Positions 34,381 through 43,396 of a stretch of DNA of 64,000 nucleotides are shown piece by piece (within the stretch, counting starts at the first letter, position 1; every line of letters starts with the position of its first letter). The stretch lies in the NCBI GenBank assembly GCA_943908365.1, contig CALTTH010000007.1, positions 18,539-82,538 of the forward strand, written 5' to 3'. The translations under genes were made by a program, and so were the position numbers. The notes under the pieces were generated by a model. The model was given only the letters and a program-made list of their open reading frames with translations. It ran no database searches and was not told the DNA's origin. This stretch comes from an uncultured Hyphomicrobiales bacterium (GTDB lineage Bacteria > Pseudomonadota > Alphaproteobacteria > Rhizobiales > Rhizobiaceae).

Positions 34381-36318
34381 TCAGACCTTGATTTCCAATG
34401 GTCCACGTTTTCCATGGAAGCGGTTATCGCCAACGCAGGACTTCATGTCGGCTCGCCGGAACCACATCGCGCGACCGCATCGAAGCGGCGCATTTCCCCC
34501 GGTGAACACAATCTGCTCATCGGCACGCATGCGCAGGACTTCGTGCGGCTGGATCAATGGTCGGCTGGCAAGTTGCTTCGATCGGGTTCGTGACGAACCC
34601 CTCGCCTGAAAGCTGCGGCTGACCTGGTCGATCTCGACCGTCGTTGTTCCACAACGCCGGGAGATATAGTCCGCGGTCTCCGGATCGTTGATCGCTGAGA
34701 AACTGATCCAGCTCGCGCTTTCGAACCACTTGCTGGTGGCGTCGCGTCCGCCATAGGTTTCGCGCATCTGGCCGATCGACTGATAGATCATCAGAAGCGT
34801 AATCCCGTACTTGCGGCCGGCATCGCGTGCCGTCTCAAGGATCCTCATGAAACCCAGGCGCGCGACCTCGTCGAGAAGGAACAGAGCGCGTCCCGCCATC
34901 GCTCCGTCACGATTATAGATGGCGTTCAGGAATGAGCCGATGATTACCCGCGCCAGACCTCCATGGGTCTCCAGCGTTTTAAGATCCAGGGCGACGAACA
35001 CGTCGGTCTTTCCCGACGCGATGTCATCGGTCGAAAAGGTCGAACCGGACACGAGACCGGCATAGTTCGGATAGCTCAGCCAATGGGTTTCTTTGATCGC
35101 ATTGGCATAGACGCCGGAAAATGTCTCCGGGGTCATGTTCACGAACGCTGCCACGTTCTCCTTCACAAAATCGGACTCGGAGTTGTCGTAGATTTCCTGA
35201 AGCCGCGCGCGCAGCTTCGGCTCCGGTTCCGAGAGGTTCATGCGCACGGTCCGCAGCGTCTGATTCTTCTTTTCCGTATGACCCGAGAGGCAGACATCGG
35301 CGATGATCGCCGTCAGCAGCTGCAAGCCGGATGCCCGAAAGAAATCGTCCCGTACGCCGCTGGCGCGGCCGCTTTCGCTCATGATCCACGAGGCGACCGC
35401 AGCGATATCCTCTTGCTTCGTCCCGCCATGCTGACCGATCCAGTCCAGGGCATTGAACCCGATATCGGGATCTTTCGGGTCGAGCACGATGACATCACGG
35501 CCGGCCTTAATCCGGTGCGCCTTGACCATCGGCGCCACTTCATTGGATGGATCAAGTACGATCAGCGTGCCGCCCCATTTCAGCGCCGTTGGAATTGTCA
35601 CCGACGTAGTCTTGAAACCGCCGGAGCCGGCGAAAACGATGCCATGTGACGATCCGAACGAACCATCGAAGCAGAGCAGCGGTGACTTGCCCCCGGCGCC
35701 CCATGTCTCAGGCATATCGGCCCGAAACGAGAGTGCCGCCGTGCTGTCGCGATCGACACGATATCGCTCGCCGACGACGATGCCGCCGTCCTCTGCGAAC
35801 AGCTTCCCTGCCTCCGGCAGTTTCAGCCATTCCGCCTCGCCGTGCAGCGCGCGTTTACCCCGGATGCGTTTCGGCTCGGAACGCGAGAATGCCGCGTTGC
35901 CGATCACCGCTACCCGCAGCGCGAACATGCCAGAGAAGAGAGCTGTCGCAGTACCTGTCATTGTTGCCGGGTCGACGTAGGACAGGATCGACCTCGCCGC
36001 AGGCACCTGTCCGGCAAATTGCGAAAGCCGCATTCCTTCCCGAACGACGGCAATGGCGATGACGGCGCCCGATCCGGCAGCGACGCCCCACCCTGCGGTC
36101 TTGATGTTGACCGATCCCTGGGCACTGAGGAGAAAGATCAGCCCGATCGCAGCACTTGCGATATAGGGCAGCGACAGTCCGATTCGGCCGAGGGTCAATT
36201 TGGCCTCTGCCGTTTTTCCGAAACTGGCGAGCCACTGTTCGATCCCCGGCAACGCGAGGGCGATGGCTATCATCATCAGCATCGGGACAACGGCGAGCAG
36301 GATCCTATTCGCTGTCAT
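34381..36318 (-). CDS. traG: Coupling protein TraG (VirD4 family)
   Basis: Type IV coupling ATPase of 645 residues that links the relaxosome at oriT to the trb channel. Two N-terminal membrane segments (residues 4-24 and about 48-67) lead to a cytoplasmic RecA-like domain with Walker A GSGGFKTTS near residue 235 and Walker B ALFLLDEVARLG near 478. The family motif SFSAINDPETADYISRR is present. It overlaps traD by 14 bases; together with traC and traD it forms one leftward operon from oriT. Confidence 0.96.
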   Translation of the reverse strand: MTANRILLAVVPMLMMIAIALALPGIEQWLASFGKTAEAKLTLGRIGLSLPYIASAAIGLIFLLSAQGSVNIKTAGWGVAAGSGAVIAIAVVREGMRLSQFAGQVPAARSILSYVDPATMTGTATALFSGMFALRVAVIGNAAFSRSEPKRIRGKRALHGEAEWLKLPEAGKLFAEDGGIVVGERYRVDRDSTAALSFRADMPETWGAGGKSPLLCFDGSFGSSHGIVFAGSGGFKTTSVTIPTALKWGGTLIVLDPSNEVAPMVKAHRIKAGRDVIVLDPKDPDIGFNALDWIGQHGGTKQEDIAAVASWIMSESGRASGVRDDFFRASGLQLLTAIIADVCLSGHTEKKNQTLRTVRMNLSEPEPKLRARLQEIYDNSESDFVKENVAAFVNMTPETFSGVYANAIKETHWLSYPNYAGLVSGSTFSTDDIASGKTDVFVALDLKTLETHGGLARVIIGSFLNAIYNRDGAMAGRALFLLDEVARLGFMRILETARDAGRKYGITLLMIYQSIGQMRETYGGRDATSKWFESASWISFSAINDPETADYISRRCGTTTVEIDQVSRSFQARGSSRTRSKQLASRPLIQPHEVLRMRADEQIVFTGGNAPLRCGRAMWFRRADMKSCVGDNRFHGKRGPLEIKV

Positions 36319-36520
36319 TGCCGAATGCCTCCGCGCCGATTGCGATCAGACGGGATCGCTCCGCCTCATCGGCCTTGATCCTCGTCTTCGCTTCGATCAA
36401 CAGACCGAGCAACAGCGCGCGTTTTTCATAGCGCAGGCCTGCTTTGACGATCAGGCCGCCCAATTCGATCTTCTCGCGAGCATCCTTCTTTCTTGCCTCT
36501 GCTGTGGTCAGCCGTTGCAT
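36305..36520 (-). CDS. traD: Conjugal transfer protein TraD
   Basis: A 71-residue protein of Ti-type plasmids with the block REKIELGGLIVKAGLRYEKRALLLGLLI typical of TraD. I use the ATG at 36520, 4 bases after the traC stop, which gives the usual length; the in-frame ATG at 36604 would overlap traC heavily. An accessory protein of the transfer region with unknown detail. Confidence 0.9.
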   Translation of the reverse strand: MQRLTTAEARKKDAREKIELGGLIVKAGLRYEKRALLLGLLIEAKTRIKADEAERSRLIAIGAEAFGNDSE

Positions 36521-36524
36521 CCGC

Positions 36525-36821
36525 TCAAGCCTCGCCAGCCTGGCCCGCAGCCGCGCCAGCACTGAGCGACGTGGCCGTCGACGTTCCGGTCGTTCCAGCG
36601 GCACTCTTTTCCTTTCCGTTCGATCCGGCTCTACCTCCGCGAAACCGCTTCGCCACCTCCTCGAACGCCGCCTGAAGATCGGCGTCGTCGATTTCGATCT
36701 CTCCGAGCCCCGCCTTCAGCGCAATGCGGCCGATGCGTTCGGCGTCGCGTGTTTCCGCCTGCTTCAGCTGTTCCTGCAGGCGGGCAAGTTCTTCGCGGAT
36801 TTTCGACGTTGGCTTCTTCAT
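36525..36821 (-). CDS. traC: Conjugal transfer protein TraC
   Basis: A 98-residue protein, the usual Ti TraC length. The coiled-coil N-terminus (KPTSKIREELARLQEQLKQAE) is followed by GRIALKAGLGEIEIDDADLQAAFEEVAKRF, the conserved TraC block, and an Ala/Ser/Gly-rich tail. The ATG at 36821 is the first codon of the conserved reading. First gene of traC-traD-traG, directly left of oriT. Confidence 0.92.
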   Translation of the reverse strand: MKKPTSKIREELARLQEQLKQAETRDAERIGRIALKAGLGEIEIDDADLQAAFEEVAKRFRGGRAGSNGKEKSAAGTTGTSTATSLSAGAAAGQAGEA

Positions 36822-36890
36822 CGGGATGCAATCTCCAGTAATATCCGTGGAATGGTGGGATGAGAGTCCCCGATTTTTCCCCGGCAGGAC

Positions 36891-36908
36891 AGGTACAAAT
36901 TTGTACCT
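36891..36908. promoter_or_regulatory. tra-box-like palindrome between traC and traA
   Basis: AGGTACAAATTTGTACCT, a perfect 18-bp palindrome. It sits where Ti plasmids carry the tra box that serves both divergent tra operons. It differs from the site at 57540 in one base. Confidence 0.85.
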
Positions 36909-36993
36909 CGCCAAAGCGTCAGCATTTGGCGAATGATCCCGCCGCTCGACAAGAGCGGATCCAAGGGCGCAATTATACGTCGCTGACGCGACG
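36909..36993. other. oriT: oriT with Ti/RSF1010-type nick region
   Basis: The core CCAAGGGCGCAATTATACG (36961-36979) is the nick region known from Ti plasmids and related to RSF1010. To its right is a hairpin CGTCGC-TGAC-GCGACG (36978-36993); to its left are dyads at 36909-36931 and 36942-36958. By analogy with RSF1010 the nick is on the minus strand in TGCGCCCT^TGG, between 36964 and 36963, with the hairpin on the 5' side. Transfer would then run leftward through traC. Confidence 0.92.
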
Positions 36994-37071
36994 TTCTGCT
37001 TTTGCCCCCTGGCGGGGCCACCTCTTGCGATCAACCTGTTGATTTCGTTCGCAAGAAGGAGCGCTCCACCC

Positions 37072-40000
37072 GTGGCCGTCCCGCATTTTTCAGTCAGCAT
37101 CGTCGCCCGTGGCTCTGGCCGCAGCGCAGTGCTGTCTGCGGCCTACCGGCACTGCGCCAGGATGGAGTATGAGCGGGAAGCACGCACAATCGACTACACC
37201 AGGAAGCAGGGTCTTCTGCACGAGGAGTTCGTGATCCCTGCCGATGCGCCAGACTGGCTGCGCGCCATGATTGCCGATCGATCGGTCTCGGGAGCCTCAG
37301 AAGCGTTCTGGAACAAGGTCGAGGTGTTCGAGAAGCGGGTCGATGCCCAGCTTGCCAAGGATGTGACCATCGCGCTGCCGATCGAGCTATCCTCCGAGCA
37401 GAACATCGCGCTGATGCGAGACTTCGTTGCCGAGCATATCACGTCGAAGGGTATGGTCGCGGACTGGGTCTATCACGATGCACCCGGCAACCCGCATGTC
37501 CACCTGATGACGACATTGCGGCCTCTGAGCGGGGACGGGTTCGGTGCCAAGAAAGTCGCTGTTCTTGGACCAGACGGCCAGCCCATTCGCAATGACGCCG
37601 GCAAAATCATCTATCAACTCTGGGCGGGTGGCACTGAGGACTTCAATGCTTTTCGTGACGGATGGTTTGCTGTCCAGAATCGCCACCTGGCGCTTGCCGG
37701 GCTGGATATCCGCATCGATGGCCGATCATTCGAAAAGCAGGGTATCGACCTGACACCGACCATTCATATCGGGGTCGGCGCGACAGCTATCGAGCGAAAA
37801 TCGGAAACGGAAAACGGGCCGGCCACAGCCCGGTCACGGACGCTCGAGCGGATCGAATTGCAGGAGGAGCGGCGCGCGGACAATGTCCGGCGCATCCAGC
37901 GCAATCCCGGTATCGTGCTCGATCTGATCACCCGGGAGAAGAGCGTGTTCAGCAACCAGGACGTGGCGAAGATCCTCCATCGCTATGTCGACGACGCAGC
38001 TCTCTTCCAGAGCTTGATGGCGCGGATCATGCAGCATCTGGACGTGCTGCGTCTCGACTGCGAGCGGGTAGACTTTACCTCCGGTGTCAGGACGCCAGCC
38101 CGCTACACGACGCGCGAGATGATCCGCATCGAGGCCGAGATGGCAAACCGGTCGATCTGGCTGTCACAGCGATCGTCACACGGCGTCCGGCAGAAGATCA
38201 TCGAAGCGGTGTTCGACCGCCATGAGCGCCTCTCGGATGAGCAGAAAACGGCCATTGAGCATGTTGCAGGTCCAGAGCGGATTGCAGCCGTGATCGGCCG
38301 CGCCGGCGCCGGCAAAACCACGATGATGAAGGCGGCGCGCGAGGCCTGGGAAGCGGCCGGCTATCGTGTCGTTGGCGCCGCCCTGGCGGGAAAGGCGGCC
38401 GAAGGATTGGAAAAGGAAGCGGGTATTCTTTCCCGCACATTATCCTCCTGGGAACTCCGCTGGGCCCAAGGTCGCGATCAGCTCGACGACAAGACAGTCA
38501 TGGTCCTCGACGAAGCCGGCATGGTCTCTTCGAAGCAGATGGCACTGCTTGTCGAAGAGGCAACGGTGCGAGGGGCAAAGCTCATTCTCATCGGTGATCC
38601 CGAACAGCTGCAGCCGATCGAGGCAGGTGCCGCCTTCAGGGCCATCACTGATCGCATCGGCTACGCCGAACTCGAAACCATCTATCGCCAGCGCGAGCAA
38701 TGGATGCGCGACGCGTCACTCGATCTCGCCCGCGGCAACATCGCCAAGGCTGTCGAGTCCTACAGCGCAAACGGTCGGATGATGGGATCGACCTTGAAGT
38801 CACAAGCTGTCGAAAACCTTATTTCCGATTGGAACCGCGAGTACGATCCGGCCCATTCCTCGCTGATCCTCGCACACCTTCGCCGCGACGTGCGGATGCT
38901 CAATACCCTGGCGCGCGCCAAGCTGGTCGAGCGCGGCCTTGTCGATGACGGTCACGCCTTCAAAACCGAAGATGGTGTCCGCCATTTCGCTGCTGGAGAT
39001 CGGATCGTCTTCCTCAAGAATGAAAGCTCGCTTGGCGTCAAGAACGGCATGCTGGCCAAGGTGGTGGAAGCCACCCCGGGGCGTATCGTTGCCGAAATTG
39101 GTGAAGGCGAACATCGCAAAGCTATCAGCGTAGAGCAGCGGTTCTACAACAATGTCGATCATGGATATGCGACCACGATCCATAAGAGTCAGGGGGCGAC
39201 CGTCGACAGGGTCAAGGTTCTGGCCTCGCTCTCCCTCGATCGTCACCTGACCTATGTGGCGATGACCCGTCATCGAGAGGATATCGGCGTCTATTATGGC
39301 GCGCGATCCTTCGCCAAGGCGGGCGGCCTGGCCGAGCTTTTATCGCGTACGAACTCAAAGGAAACGACGCTCGACTACGAGAAGGGCGCCTTCTATCGCG
39401 CGGCCCTTCGCTTCGCCGACGCGCGCGGCCTGCATCTGGTCAATGTCGCGCGCACCCTCGTTCGCGACCGCCTCGACTGGACCGTTCGCCAGAAACAGAA
39501 GCTCTTTGATCTCACCGCCCGCTTGGCGACGATCCGCGCACAGCTCGGTCTCAAGGGCCCGAATACCCAAGTGACCTCGAAACCCGACATGGAGGCAAAG
39601 CCAATGGTATCAGGCATCACGACGTTCCCGAAATCGATCGACCATGCCGTTGAGGATCGCCTAGTCGCCGATCCGGGTTTGAAGAAGCAATGGCAGGAGG
39701 TCACGACACGCTTTATCCAAGTCTTCGCCGAGCCGGAGACCGCGTTCAAGGCGGTCAATGTCGATGCCATGCTGAAAGATCCGGCAAGAGCGCAGACAAC
39801 GCTTGCGAAGATCGCAGCTGAGCCGGAAAGGTTTGGAGCGCTCAAGGGCAAGACCGGCATCTTCGCCGGAGCGAATGAGAAGGCGGCGCGCGACACGGCG
39901 CTTGTCAACGCGCCTGCCTTGGCGCGAAACCTCGAGCGCTATGTGACGGCGCGCGTCGAGGCGGAGCGCAAGCATGAAGCGCAAGAGCGGGCAATCCGCC

Positions 40001-40395
40001 TCAAGGTCTCCATCGACATCCCTGCCCTCTCGCCATCGGCCAGGCAGACGCTTGAGCGGATCCGCGATGCGATCGATCGCAACGATCTTCCCGCCGGTCT
40101 CGAATATGCGCTGGCCGACAGAAACGTGAAAGCTGAGCTTGAAGGCTTTGCCAAGGCCGTGTCCGAGCGTTTCGGAGAACGCAGCCTGCTGCCGATCTCG
40201 GCAAAAGATGCAAACGGCGAGACCTTTCACAAAATAACGGCCGGGATGACCCCTTCGCAGAAAAGCGAAGTGAAGTCGGCCTGGAACAGCATGCGCACTG
40301 TGCAGCAACTCGCCGCGCACGAGCGCACCACGCTGGCATTGAAGCAGGCTGAAACAGCGCGGCAAACCCAGACTAAGGGGCTTTCTCTGAAATGA
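37072..40395 (+). CDS. traA: Relaxase/helicase TraA
   Basis: Nickase and helicase of conjugation, about 1107 residues. The N-terminal MobA/MobL-type relaxase domain has H135, H142 and H144 in HDAPGNPHVHLM; the catalytic tyrosine is probably early (AAYRH). The helicase half has Walker A GRAGAGKTTM near residue 411, MVLDEAGMVSS and YRQREQW motifs of RecD-like enzymes. I prefer the GTG at 37072, with AAGGAG about 9 bases before it and conserved residues from VAVPHFSVSIVARGSG onward, over an in-frame TTG at 37039. First gene of traAFBH. Confidence 0.96.
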   Translation: MAVPHFSVSIVARGSGRSAVLSAAYRHCARMEYEREARTIDYTRKQGLLHEEFVIPADAPDWLRAMIADRSVSGASEAFWNKVEVFEKRVDAQLAKDVTIALPIELSSEQNIALMRDFVAEHITSKGMVADWVYHDAPGNPHVHLMTTLRPLSGDGFGAKKVAVLGPDGQPIRNDAGKIIYQLWAGGTEDFNAFRDGWFAVQNRHLALAGLDIRIDGRSFEKQGIDLTPTIHIGVGATAIERKSETENGPATARSRTLERIELQEERRADNVRRIQRNPGIVLDLITREKSVFSNQDVAKILHRYVDDAALFQSLMARIMQHLDVLRLDCERVDFTSGVRTPARYTTREMIRIEAEMANRSIWLSQRSSHGVRQKIIEAVFDRHERLSDEQKTAIEHVAGPERIAAVIGRAGAGKTTMMKAAREAWEAAGYRVVGAALAGKAAEGLEKEAGILSRTLSSWELRWAQGRDQLDDKTVMVLDEAGMVSSKQMALLVEEATVRGAKLILIGDPEQLQPIEAGAAFRAITDRIGYAELETIYRQREQWMRDASLDLARGNIAKAVESYSANGRMMGSTLKSQAVENLISDWNREYDPAHSSLILAHLRRDVRMLNTLARAKLVERGLVDDGHAFKTEDGVRHFAAGDRIVFLKNESSLGVKNGMLAKVVEATPGRIVAEIGEGEHRKAISVEQRFYNNVDHGYATTIHKSQGATVDRVKVLASLSLDRHLTYVAMTRHREDIGVYYGARSFAKAGGLAELLSRTNSKETTLDYEKGAFYRAALRFADARGLHLVNVARTLVRDRLDWTVRQKQKLFDLTARLATIRAQLGLKGPNTQVTSKPDMEAKPMVSGITTFPKSIDHAVEDRLVADPGLKKQWQEVTTRFIQVFAEPETAFKAVNVDAMLKDPARAQTTLAKIAAEPERFGALKGKTGIFAGANEKAARDTALVNAPALARNLERYVTARVEAERKHEAQERAIRLKVSIDIPALSPSARQTLERIRDAIDRNDLPAGLEYALADRNVKAELEGFAKAVSERFGERSLLPISAKDANGETFHKITAGMTPSQKSEVKSAWNSMRTVQQLAAHERTTLALKQAETARQTQTKGLSLK

Positions 40396-40958
40396 TATTG
40401 GCGATGCCTGAAAGCACTGCGATGTCTCGTCAACGAAGCTCCGCATTGATTACGTTATCGGTGGCTGCCGGCCTGCTGATCGTCTTCTTTGCGGCGGGTC
40501 GGATTGGTGGTCTGCGCGTCAACATGACGCCGAGTGAGCCGCTCGGCCTCTGGCGCATTATTCCGCTGACGCGCGCGGCCCGGTCCGGCGATACAGTTTT
40601 CGTCTGCCCGCCTGACAATGCCGCCATGCGCGAGGCGAGGCAGCGCGGATATCTCCGCCCGGGACTTTGCCCCGGTGGGTTCGCACCGTTGATCAAGACA
40701 GTCATCGCGTTGGCGGGACAGCGCGTGGACGTCAGCGATCACATCGCAGTTGATGGCGTGCCAATCCGCGGATCCCGCATCGCAGAGAAGGATGCACAGG
40801 GGCGATCTCTCCGGCCCGATCAAAGCGGGATGGTGCGGCCCGGAGAGGTATATTTGCATTCCAACTTCATCGGCTCATGGGATTCCCGGTATTTCGGGCC
40901 GGTACCTGTTTCAGGTGTGCTCGGTCTGGCGCAAGAGGTGTTGACCTATGCGCCGTGA
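40392..40958 (+). CDS. traF: Transfer peptidase TraF (S26 family)
   Basis: Membrane serine peptidase that processes and cyclises the TrbC pilin, 188 residues. An N-terminal membrane segment (about 19-36) leads to the catalytic serine S48 in MTPSEPLGLWR and lysine K102 in LIKTVIAL. HSNFIGSWDSRYFGPV is the conserved C-terminal block. The ATG overlaps the traA stop (ATGA). Confidence 0.94.
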   Translation: MILAMPESTAMSRQRSSALITLSVAAGLLIVFFAAGRIGGLRVNMTPSEPLGLWRIIPLTRAARSGDTVFVCPPDNAAMREARQRGYLRPGLCPGGFAPLIKTVIALAGQRVDVSDHIAVDGVPIRGSRIAEKDAQGRSLRPDQSGMVRPGEVYLHSNFIGSWDSRYFGPVPVSGVLGLAQEVLTYAP

Positions 40959-42114
40959 GGTCAGGATGACTGCCGTTCTCGTCCCGCTTGCCGTGGTCGC
41001 CGGGGCGGTTGGCTGGAGCGGCCAGGCGTTCCTGCTCCCTGCGGCAACACTCTTCCCGCTTCTGTGGGCGCGATCACCAACGCGGATCGCAGCGGCCCTC
41101 GTCGCGGCCGGCTATTTCCTGGCGGCGTCACGGGGTTTGCCATCCGGCGTCGCAGAGTTCTTTGCTGAGGATCTCTGGGTCAGCCTCAGTTTCTGGGTCG
41201 CGGCGGCATCGTCTTTCGTTGCTGTCCATGCGGCGCTTTGGACGATGCGGTCGGGCTCGGCAAAATCAGCACGCTATCTGCTCATCTTGGCTCTCACCGG
41301 TCTGCCGCCACTCGGCATCACAGGCTGGGCGCATCCGCTGACGGCGGCCGGCATACTGTTTCCAGAATGGGGATGGTGGGGGCTTGTCGCGTTGACAGCC
41401 GGCCTGATCGGTCTCGTAACCCGGATCGGGCCGGCTATCGCCATTGCCCTGTCAGGTCTATGGCTTTGGTCCGCCGCATCGGGGACAAATCAGATTCTTC
41501 CGGAGGGGTGGCGTGGTGTCGACCTTGAAATGGGCGCGAGTCTCGGCCGCGATCAATCCCTTCGACTTCAACGTGACCTGGTGACGGCTGTTCGGCAGGC
41601 TGCCGGAACACGAGAGACCGTCGTCGTGCTTCCCGAGAGCACACTGGGCTTTTGGACGCCAACGCTTGAACGTTTCTGGCGGAATGAGCTGCAAGGAACG
41701 CACGTGACTGTAGTCGCCGGCGCGGCGGTCGTCGATGCGGTTGGCTACGACAACGTCATGGTGGCCATCGATGCGCATGGGGGGCGTGTCCTCTATCGCG
41801 AGCGCATGCCTGTGCCGGTTTCGATGTGGCGTCCATGGGAGCGATGGACAGGAGAGACTGGCGGCGCCCGCGCCAACCTCTTGGCCAATCCCGTCGTCGA
41901 GGTCGCGGGCCGAAAGATCGCGCCTCTTATCTGCTACGAGCAGCTCGTACTGTGGCCCATTCTCCAGTCGATGCTACACCGACCCGACGCGATCGTTTTG
42001 ATCGGCAATGGCTGGTGGACGACGGGTGGCAACATCGTCGCCATCCAGCGCGCTAGCGCCAAAGCCTGGTCCGCTCTGTTCGGCGTTCCCCTTGTGATTT
42101 CCTTCAATACCTGA
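40948..42114 (+). CDS. traB: Conjugal transfer protein TraB
   Basis: A 388-residue protein with several hydrophobic segments in the first 190 residues and a nitrilase/C-N-hydrolase-like C-terminal domain (VVVLPESTLGFW, ICYEQLV). This is the usual TraB architecture of Ti-type plasmids. The start overlaps traF by 11 bases. TraB is not strictly required for transfer in Ti plasmids; its biochemical role is not established. Confidence 0.92.
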   Translation: MRREVRMTAVLVPLAVVAGAVGWSGQAFLLPAATLFPLLWARSPTRIAAALVAAGYFLAASRGLPSGVAEFFAEDLWVSLSFWVAAASSFVAVHAALWTMRSGSAKSARYLLILALTGLPPLGITGWAHPLTAAGILFPEWGWWGLVALTAGLIGLVTRIGPAIAIALSGLWLWSAASGTNQILPEGWRGVDLEMGASLGRDQSLRLQRDLVTAVRQAAGTRETVVVLPESTLGFWTPTLERFWRNELQGTHVTVVAGAAVVDAVGYDNVMVAIDAHGGRVLYRERMPVPVSMWRPWERWTGETGGARANLLANPVVEVAGRKIAPLICYEQLVLWPILQSMLHRPDAIVLIGNGWWTTGGNIVAIQRASAKAWSALFGVPLVISFNT

Positions 42115-42131
42115 ACTTTGGAGCCTTCGTC

Positions 42132-42743
42132 ATGGATGCTGCCTTTATCGCGGAATGCGCCGATCTCTCCCTGAAACCCGCCATCGTCGAGCAGTTCGTA
42201 GCCGCTGTCGGTCCTGGCGATCCCCTGGCTGTCACGGTCAAATCCGGAGGGCGGCTCATCCTTGTACCAAAACCGAAGACCCCAGACGAGGCAATGGAGG
42301 TCATACGCCAGTATGTCGGACAGGCCGTCGTGCGTGTGGGCCTGACACAGTTCCCGGCGGGTGTCGGCGTGAAGGACGCGTCCGCGCTGAAACCAGATCT
42401 GGTTGACCCATGCGAAAATCTTCGCATGGGGACGAGGATGTTTTCAAAGATCATGCGCATCGTTTCAAAGTGGTATGGCAACCCAACGAGCAGTGAGGTG
42501 CTTCCGCAGATCTTCGAAGATGCCGTTTACGCCTGGAACACCGGCCAGTTCGAAGGTGAAAGCGTGTTTCAGGCGGAGGATCCAGGTGGAACGATCGTCT
42601 ATCGGAAGGAAGTTTCTTCGGATGCCGCGGACAAACCTGCGGATGCTAACCCCTCGCAGAGCGAAGCGGAGCCCTCAGACGAAGGAGAGGTTGGGACTGC
42701 GGGAATTCGGGTCGATTTGTCCCGGATCGGTGGGCAGAAGTAG
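42132..42743 (+). CDS. traH: Conjugal transfer protein TraH
   Basis: A 203-residue soluble protein, last gene of traAFBH. It has a region PDEAMEVIRQYVGQAVVRVGLTQFPAGVG and PCENLRMGTRMFSKI, resembling the lytic-transglycosylase-like TraH/VirB1 group, and a low-complexity acidic tail. No signal peptide is visible, so a wall-degrading role is uncertain. Confidence 0.88.
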   Translation: MDAAFIAECADLSLKPAIVEQFVAAVGPGDPLAVTVKSGGRLILVPKPKTPDEAMEVIRQYVGQAVVRVGLTQFPAGVGVKDASALKPDLVDPCENLRMGTRMFSKIMRIVSKWYGNPTSSEVLPQIFEDAVYAWNTGQFEGESVFQAEDPGGTIVYRKEVSSDAADKPADANPSQSEAEPSDEGEVGTAGIRVDLSRIGGQK

Positions 42744-42775
42744 TGCTGTATCCGACTTCGACGACAGGTAAAATA

Positions 42776-43396
42776 TCAGGGATCAGGTTCGACAATTGCG
42801 ACATTGAGGTCGTTCAGTACATCAGCCAGACCCGGCGCGCGGATCAGCTTCGTCGTGCGGACCGCCTTCAGTTTTCCAATAGCTCGATCGAACACTGCAA
42901 GGTTGGTGTGGCCGTTGAGCCGAGACGGGTAGATGATGCCGTCCACCTGGCTGTCGTGTTCATTGAAGGCGACCGCCCACTTCCGTGCGAGGGATTGCTT
43001 TGAGCCCTTCGCGACATCCGTCGGCACACCCATCTTGATCGGCCCGTCGTCTCGAAGATCGACCATCATCAGCGGATTGATGACCTCGATCTCTGCGAAA
43101 TTGCGGTCGTACAATTCGGATTCAGCTATCGGCAGGTCGCCGAGGACCCCATCGCGCTGATCGCGCAGGACGGCTTCGAGAAAGCACACCTTCACCGTAT
43201 CGCCCAAATAGAGCACCCCGAACCGGTTAGCGAATTTTCGCCGGCGTGGATCGCTGAAACGGCTCGGCGTCTTACCGAAGCCCAGTGGATCGGGGTATGT
43301 GCCCAGATAGATGCGACCGAACCGAAGTCCGGCCGCGACCGTATGAAGGTGAAGGCTCGCATTCGCAAAGCCGGGAGGCGGCAGAACACGTGCCAT
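42776..43396 (-). CDS. RES-domain toxin
   Basis: A 206-residue RES-family protein: RFGRIYLGTYPDPLGFG, FGVLYLGDTVKVCFLEAVLRD, and VDGIIYPSRLNGHTNLAVF. RES toxins (RES-Xre modules) degrade NAD+. The start codon follows the antitoxin stop directly (TGAATG). Convergent with traH, 32 bp apart. The pair probably helps keep the plasmid in the population. Confidence 0.9.
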   Translation of the reverse strand: MARVLPPPGFANASLHLHTVAAGLRFGRIYLGTYPDPLGFGKTPSRFSDPRRRKFANRFGVLYLGDTVKVCFLEAVLRDQRDGVLGDLPIAESELYDRNFAEIEVINPLMMVDLRDDGPIKMGVPTDVAKGSKQSLARKWAVAFNEHDSQVDGIIYPSRLNGHTNLAVFDRAIGKLKAVRTTKLIRAPGLADVLNDLNVAIVEPDP

